From NCBI RefSeq assembly GCF_900091525.1, contig NZ_FMCU01000022.1:34216-98215 (forward strand): DNA of 64,000 nt. Direction: 5' to 3'. This DNA is from Micromonospora matsumotoense. Its GTDB lineage: Bacteria; Actinomycetota; Actinomycetes; Mycobacteriales; Micromonosporaceae. Both the position numbers and the translations under genes were made by a program. Positions 60,291 to 64,000 of the stretch are shown in pieces; the first letter of the stretch is position 1, and each line of letters opens with the position of its first letter. The notes beneath the pieces were generated by a model. That model saw only the letters and a list, made by a program, of their open reading frames with translations. It was not told where the DNA came from and did no database searches.

Positions 60291-60427
60291 CGGGTGACGT
60301 CCCGCCGGCACAGGCGGATGTCGAACGGCATCTCCACGATCAGCTCCTCGGCGGAGTCGGCGGCCGGCGGCGAACCGGCCGGCAACCAGGTCGTACGCGC
60401 AGGTGCGGCGTGTCCCTCGGCGGGCAC
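60287..60427 (-). CDS. 46-residue small ORF between rsmA and ispE
   Basis: A GTG-started ORF begins 9 nt after the rsmA stop and ends in a TGA overlapping the ispE GTG (GTGA). Nearly all codons end in G or C, as in neighbouring genes. The C-terminal half is the more protein-like: SAEELIVEMPFDIRLCRRDVTR. The N-terminal half is Ala/Pro-rich. I do not recognise a family. It fills the gap exactly, which argues for real translation and at least coupling into ispE. No strong ribosome site was seen. Confidence 0.6.
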   Translation of the reverse strand: MPAEGHAAPARTTWLPAGSPPAADSAEELIVEMPFDIRLCRRDVTR

Positions 60428-60436
60428 GGCGTCAGC

Positions 60437-61342
60437 CTACTGTGCGACCGGCGCGGCGGTCGGAGCCGACGCGGCGATCGCCGCGAACTGCTCCACGGTG
60501 AGTGACTCCCCGCGTGCGCCGGGGTCCACCCCGGCGGCGGTGAGCGCTGCGGCGGCCCGGTCCGGGCCCCCCGCCCAGCCCGCCAGCGCGGCCCGCAACG
60601 TCTTTCTCCGCTGGGCGAACGCGGCGTCGACCACGGCGAAGACGGCCTTGCGGGGCACGTCGTCGCGGGGCGGCTCGCGGCGGGTGAAGGCGACCAGACC
60701 GGAGTCGACGTTCGGCACCGGCCAGAACACGTTCGGTGGCACCCGGCCGGCGGCCCGGGACCGGGCATACCAGGCGAGCTTGACCGACGGGATGCCGTAC
60801 ACCTTGGAGCCGGGGCCGGCGACCAGCCGGTCGGCGACCTCCTTCTGCACCATCACCAGACCGTGCCGCAGGGTGGGCAGCCCGGCGAGCAGGTGCAGCA
60901 CCACCGGCACGGCGACGTTGTAGGGCAGGTTCGCCACCAGCGCGGTGGGTGGCGGGTCGGCCAGCTCGGCGGCGGTGATCCGCAGCGCGTCGGCCCGGTG
61001 CACGGTGAGCCGGGCGGCGGCCGGGCCGGCGTGCCCGGCGGCGGTCTGCGGCAGTGCCCCGGCCAGCACCGGGTCGATCTCCACCGCGTGCACGTGGGCG
61101 GCGACCGGCAACAGGGCCAGGGTGAGCGAGCCGAGGCCGGGGCCGACCTCCAGCACCACGTCGTCGGGGGTGAGACCGGCGGTGGTGATGATCCGGCGGA
61201 CGGTGTTCGGGTCGTGCACGAAGTTCTGGCCGAGCTTCTTGGTCGGGTTGACGCCGAGTCGCGCGGCGAGTTCCCGGATCTCCGCCGGGCCGAGCAGGCC
61301 GGTCACGCCCCGAAGCGTAGCCGTGGGTTCCGGGGCGTTCAC
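60437..61342 (-). CDS. rsmA: 16S rRNA (adenine1518/1519-N6) dimethyltransferase
   Basis: A 301-residue SAM-dependent enzyme (KsgA) dimethylating two adenines in helix 45 of 16S rRNA during 30S maturation. Motifs: KKLGQNFVHD, the SAM loop LEVGPGLGSLTLAL, NLPYNVAVPV (the N6-adenine methylase tetrad variant NLPY), and WPVPNVDSGLVAF. GTG at 61342 overlaps the tatD stop (GTGA); a GTG at 61303 nearer the homology is possible. Loss confers kasugamycin resistance in many bacteria. Confidence 0.94.
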   Translation of the reverse strand: MNAPEPTATLRGVTGLLGPAEIRELAARLGVNPTKKLGQNFVHDPNTVRRIITTAGLTPDDVVLEVGPGLGSLTLALLPVAAHVHAVEIDPVLAGALPQTAAGHAGPAAARLTVHRADALRITAAELADPPPTALVANLPYNVAVPVVLHLLAGLPTLRHGLVMVQKEVADRLVAGPGSKVYGIPSVKLAWYARSRAAGRVPPNVFWPVPNVDSGLVAFTRREPPRDDVPRKAVFAVVDAAFAQRRKTLRAALAGWAGGPDRAAAALTAAGVDPGARGESLTVEQFAAIAASAPTAAPVAQ

Positions 61343-62226
61343 CACGGGCCGAAGACCCGGTCCCCGGTGGCGGAGATGGCCGCGCACAGCTCGTCGAGGT
61401 CGGCCCCGGTGGTCTCGGCCAGCGACCGCACCGTCAGCGGGATCAGGTACGACGCGTTGGGCCGGCCCCGGTGCGGCATCGGCGTCAGGTACGGCGCGTC
61501 GGTCTCCACCAGCAGTTGGTCGATCGGGGTGAGCGCGGCGGCCTCCCGCAGCCCGGTGGCGCTGCCGAAGGTGACCGTGCCGGCGAAGCTGAGCAGGTGG
61601 CCCCGGCGGACGCACTCGCGGGCGAAGTCGGCGTCGCCGGAGAAGCAGTGCAGCACCACCGTGTCCGGGGCCCCCTCGTCGTCGAGAATGCGCAGTACGT
61701 CGGCGTGGGCCTCCCGGTCGTGGATGACCAGGGCCTTGCCGTACCGCTTGGCGATGGCGATGTGGGCCCGGAAGCTCTCCTCCTGGGCGGCGCGGCCGTC
61801 GTCGCCGGTGCGGAAGAAGTCCATGCCGGTCTCACCGATGCCCCGGACCCGGTCCCGGGCGGCCAGCGTCTCGATCTCCCGCAGCGCGGCGTCGAGATCG
61901 GCCAGCCGGGGGGCCTCGTTGGGGTGCAGTGCCACGGTGGCGAGCACCGCCGGGTGCCGGTCGGCGACCTCGGCACCCCAGCGGGACGAGTCGACGTCCA
62001 CACCGACCTGCACGAGGCGGTCCACGCCGACGGTGGCGGCCACCTCGATCGCGGCGGCCACCGGGTCGGCCGCGTCGCTGCCGCCGGGCGCCCCGGCCTC
62101 GGCGACGGTGATGTCGAGGTGGGTGTGACTGTCCAGCACGGGACGGGGCAGCGGCGGCGGGGCGGGCGGGAACTCACCGGCCCGGCGGGCGGCGCGCTGC
62201 TTGCGGGATTCGGTCGGTCCGGTCAT
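61339..62226 (-). CDS. tatD: TatD-family metal-dependent hydrolase/DNase
   Basis: A 295-residue TIM-barrel hydrolase. Metal ligands: DSHTHLD, the Glu in GIGETGMDFF, VIHDREAH, LHCFSGD and the Asp in VETDAPYLTP. Family members are 3'-5' exonucleases or D-aminoacyl-tRNA-type hydrolases of uncertain physiological role. ATG at 62226 is preferred; a start at 62241 is also possible. The N-terminal 30 residues are basic and Pro-rich. The order tatD-rsmA-ispE is conserved in actinobacteria. Confidence 0.92.
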   Translation of the reverse strand: MTGPTESRKQRAARRAGEFPPAPPPLPRPVLDSHTHLDITVAEAGAPGGSDAADPVAAAIEVAATVGVDRLVQVGVDVDSSRWGAEVADRHPAVLATVALHPNEAPRLADLDAALREIETLAARDRVRGIGETGMDFFRTGDDGRAAQEESFRAHIAIAKRYGKALVIHDREAHADVLRILDDEGAPDTVVLHCFSGDADFARECVRRGHLLSFAGTVTFGSATGLREAAALTPIDQLLVETDAPYLTPMPHRGRPNASYLIPLTVRSLAETTGADLDELCAAISATGDRVFGPW

Positions 62227-62444
62227 CGCGGTCAGCATCACACACCCGGCGTCCCGGTCGGCACCGACCCGGACCGCTCGGTGCCGGCCCGAACCGCCGC
62301 CGACGGCGTCGGTGGATCGGTGGGTGGCGGCGGGCCGGCAGGCGGCGGGACGACGGGCGGGCGGCGGGGCCCGGGGCGGGAGCGTTCCCGGGACGCCACC
62401 GGACGTTCACCGGGCCGGCATCTGACCGGCTTAGCCTCGCCGGG

Positions 62445-63689
62445 ATGAGCGTCACCGACCGGGCCAGCGGCCCCGCCTCCGCGCGGACCGGGTTACGCGT
62501 CACGTACGGCGGGGTGGTCCACCCGGCGGAGGAGCTGGCCCGGGGCGCGGCCTACGAGCTGTTCAGCGCCGAGGCGGCACCCGGGTTCGAGCGGGCCCCT
62601 CGGCCGGGCTCGACCTGGCCGTGGCGGCGGTTCGTGCACGTCACCGAGGTGACCGAGGTGCGGGGCGGCGGAACGCCGGTCGAGGAGCCGGAGGCGGCGC
62701 TGCTGATGCCGGTGCACCGCGACCGGGGCTGGTCGTACGTGCACCAGCTCAGTCAGCAGCCGACGGCGGCCGGTGACCCGACGGTGGCGGCGGTACGCGG
62801 CTCGGCGGTGCTGCGGCGGGGCACCCGGATGGTCAAGGTGCTCTCCGCCCGGCAGCTCGCCGGGTACGTGCGGGGTTGGCTGCCGCACGGCTTCTGCTAC
62901 CGCGAGCACGACGTGGCGCACCTGCGGACGCCGGCCGCGCTGGCGGTGCTGCGCGGCGACGGCACCAGCGGCGACGGCACCGACATCGGCTACGCGCTGC
63001 GGTGGCGGGCCGCCGATCCGGGCGACTACGACGTGCCGGTCGGCGAGGCGCACCGGGGTCTGCTGGGCTTGCCGCCCCGGGAGCGGCTCGGCCCGCCGGT
63101 GCTGGGCACCGGGTTCGTGCCGAGTTCGGCGCAGCTGATCCCCGAGTTCGTCACCCGGGACTTCGCCGACCTGCCGATGCCCGCCAACGCCGCCCTGTTG
63201 GCGTACACCGCCGAGGGTGCCGAGGTGGTGCTCTACAGCTACCAGGCGGAGCAGCGGGGCTGGTTGCGGATGGTGGGGCCGCAGTGGCGGCACCTGCTGG
63301 CCGCGGTGCCGGGGCTGTCCCCCGACCAGGAGTACGTGCCGACCGGTGAGGTGCCCCGCTCCACCCAGCTCGTCGGCCGGTACGCGGGCGGTGAGTACGA
63401 GGCGGTGGCGGATCTGCCGGGCGGGTTCCGGGTGTTGGCGATGACCCGGGCGGCCCGTTACCCGGTGGACCAGGTGGCCCGGCGACTGCGGTATGTCCGA
63501 TGGCGGGGGGTGCCGTGCCTGGTGCTCCGGGAGGAGGGGGGCTGGCTGCGGCTGCGGCTGCGGCGGCCCGATCCGGACGCGGTACGCGACACCGGGGCGC
63601 AGTGCCACGAACGGGGCGTGTACGAGACGTGGGCACCGGCCGCCGAGGTGACCGACGACCAGGTGGTGGACCTGCCGTACGCGCTCTGA
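62445..63689 (+). CDS. Unrecognised protein, 414 residues
   Basis: A soluble, mostly beta-rich-looking protein with no transmembrane segment or signal peptide. I cannot assign a family. Notable parts: RVTYGGVVHPAEELARGAAYELFS, an internal VPSSAQLIPEFVTRDFADLPMPANAALLAYT, and two similar-looking halves ending in basic stretches (RRLRYVRWRGVPCLVLREEGGWLRLRLRRPD). It resembles the style of large actinobacterial proteins of unknown function. ATG at 62445. It is divergent from tatD; the 218-bp gap between them shows no distinct site. Confidence 0.65.
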   Translation: MSVTDRASGPASARTGLRVTYGGVVHPAEELARGAAYELFSAEAAPGFERAPRPGSTWPWRRFVHVTEVTEVRGGGTPVEEPEAALLMPVHRDRGWSYVHQLSQQPTAAGDPTVAAVRGSAVLRRGTRMVKVLSARQLAGYVRGWLPHGFCYREHDVAHLRTPAALAVLRGDGTSGDGTDIGYALRWRAADPGDYDVPVGEAHRGLLGLPPRERLGPPVLGTGFVPSSAQLIPEFVTRDFADLPMPANAALLAYTAEGAEVVLYSYQAEQRGWLRMVGPQWRHLLAAVPGLSPDQEYVPTGEVPRSTQLVGRYAGGEYEAVADLPGGFRVLAMTRAARYPVDQVARRLRYVRWRGVPCLVLREEGGWLRLRLRRPDPDAVRDTGAQCHERGVYETWAPAAEVTDDQVVDLPYAL

Positions 63690-63731
63690 CTGGACGTTTC
63701 CTTCACCTTCGCGCCAGTGTGACCGATTGGC

Positions 63732-63750
63732 GCCCCGGCCTTGGCGGGGC
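63732..63750 (+). terminator. Small hairpin after the 414-residue gene
   Basis: GCCCCG (63732-63737) pairs with CGGGGC (63745-63750) across a 7-nt loop, about 43 nt after the stop codon. A GCGCC/GGCGC pair lies just before it. The remainder of 63690-63910 has no gene and may include the left end of the insertion sequence. Confidence 0.35.
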
Positions 63751-63910
63751 AACATGTCCCACTCGGGCCAGAATAGCCCCATCCCACCCGGCTCCACCCT
63801 GACCGGAAACGCAGCATTTCACCCCGGGATCGTGTCTGGTTCACATTCGGCTATACATCGACGGACATGACGTCCGCCGACCCGGTGCCACGGCACCGTA
63901 CGCCTGAATC

Positions 63911-64000
63911 ATGACCGCGCGACGAGCCTATCCGTCCGACCTATCCGACGCCCGATGGGCCCTGATCGCACCCCGTCTGACCGCATGGCGGCAGGCCCGC
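63911..64000 (+). mobile_element. N-terminus of an IS5-like transposase, cut by the window edge
   Basis: An ATG at 63911 opens a frame of 30 codons to the window end that includes YPSDLSDARWALIAP, the typical opening of actinobacterial IS5-family (DUF4096-type) transposases. Only this N-terminal segment is visible, so whether the element is intact cannot be judged. The left inverted repeat should lie in about 63830-63905 but cannot be identified without the right end. Confidence 0.8.

Overview
The window is chromosomal DNA from a very GC-rich actinomycete, most likely Micromonosporaceae (Micromonospora or Salinispora relatives). The evidence is the strong G/C bias at third codon positions, frequent GTG starts, a conservon (CvnA-D) signalling operon, DUF4383 and DUF4272 proteins, actinobacterial gene orders such as tatD-rsmA-ispE and glmU-prs-rplY-pth, and interspersed hairpins that begin TGATCAACTC. 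The genus is an inference from remembered features, not from a search.

Layout. 1-7.8 kb: the first codons of a gene leaving the left edge, a BlaI-type repressor with an M56 membrane protease, and cydABDC (cytochrome bd oxidase plus its assembly ABC exporter). 7.9-9.0 kb: a membrane protein converging on a PadR repressor. 9.1-12.8 kb: an acidic protein, then an 868-residue protein whose N-terminal half resembles an IS110 transposase scaffold and whose C-terminus carries the same tail as the conservon kinase next door. 13.0-18.1 kb: cvnABCD on the minus strand. 18.3-30.1 kb: nucleoside uptake and salvage (uridine kinase, adenosine deaminase, BmpA-type ABC importer, cytidine deaminase with an extra domain, thymidine phosphorylase), with an RlmA-type methyltransferase and a DUF4272 protein among them. 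30.3-40.0 kb: a maltodextrin cluster (two GH13 enzymes, malEFG without an ATPase, and a LacI-type regulator broken by an exact 89-bp tandem duplication). 40.2-47.2 kb: small regulators, YihY, a 2H phosphoesterase, trpS, a CorC-like protein, galE-galK. 47.5-50.6 kb: cysN, cysD, cysQ. 50.7-55.2 kb: pth, rplY, prs, glmU and tRNA-Gln. 55.5-59.1 kb: TetR, two DUF4383 paralogues and an ABC-F ATPase. 59.3-62.2 kb: ispE, a 46-residue small ORF, rsmA, tatD. 62.4-64.0 kb: an unrecognised protein and the start of an IS5-like transposase cut by the window edge.

How the genes work together. The BlaI/M56 pair lies directly upstream of cydABDC in the same direction, and GTAG/CTAC dyads occur at both promoters, so the pair may control the alternative oxidase. 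The Bmp importer would feed nucleosides to Cdd, DeoA, Add and uridine kinase. MalEFG would import maltodextrins for the two GH13 enzymes, powered by an ATPase encoded elsewhere, under a regulator that looks inactivated. CvnA-D would form a membrane-associated kinase/roadblock/GTPase module, and the 868-residue protein is a candidate extra partner because of the shared tail.

The observations most worth checking are the IS110-like protein with a conservon tail, the reversible-looking duplication in malR, the nested palindromes and TGATCAACTC hairpin family, the apparent CTG start of the nucleoside ABC ATPase, the relay mini-ORF at the cydD-cydC junction, and the small ORF between rsmA and ispE. 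No phage, CRISPR, biosynthetic or defence locus was seen.
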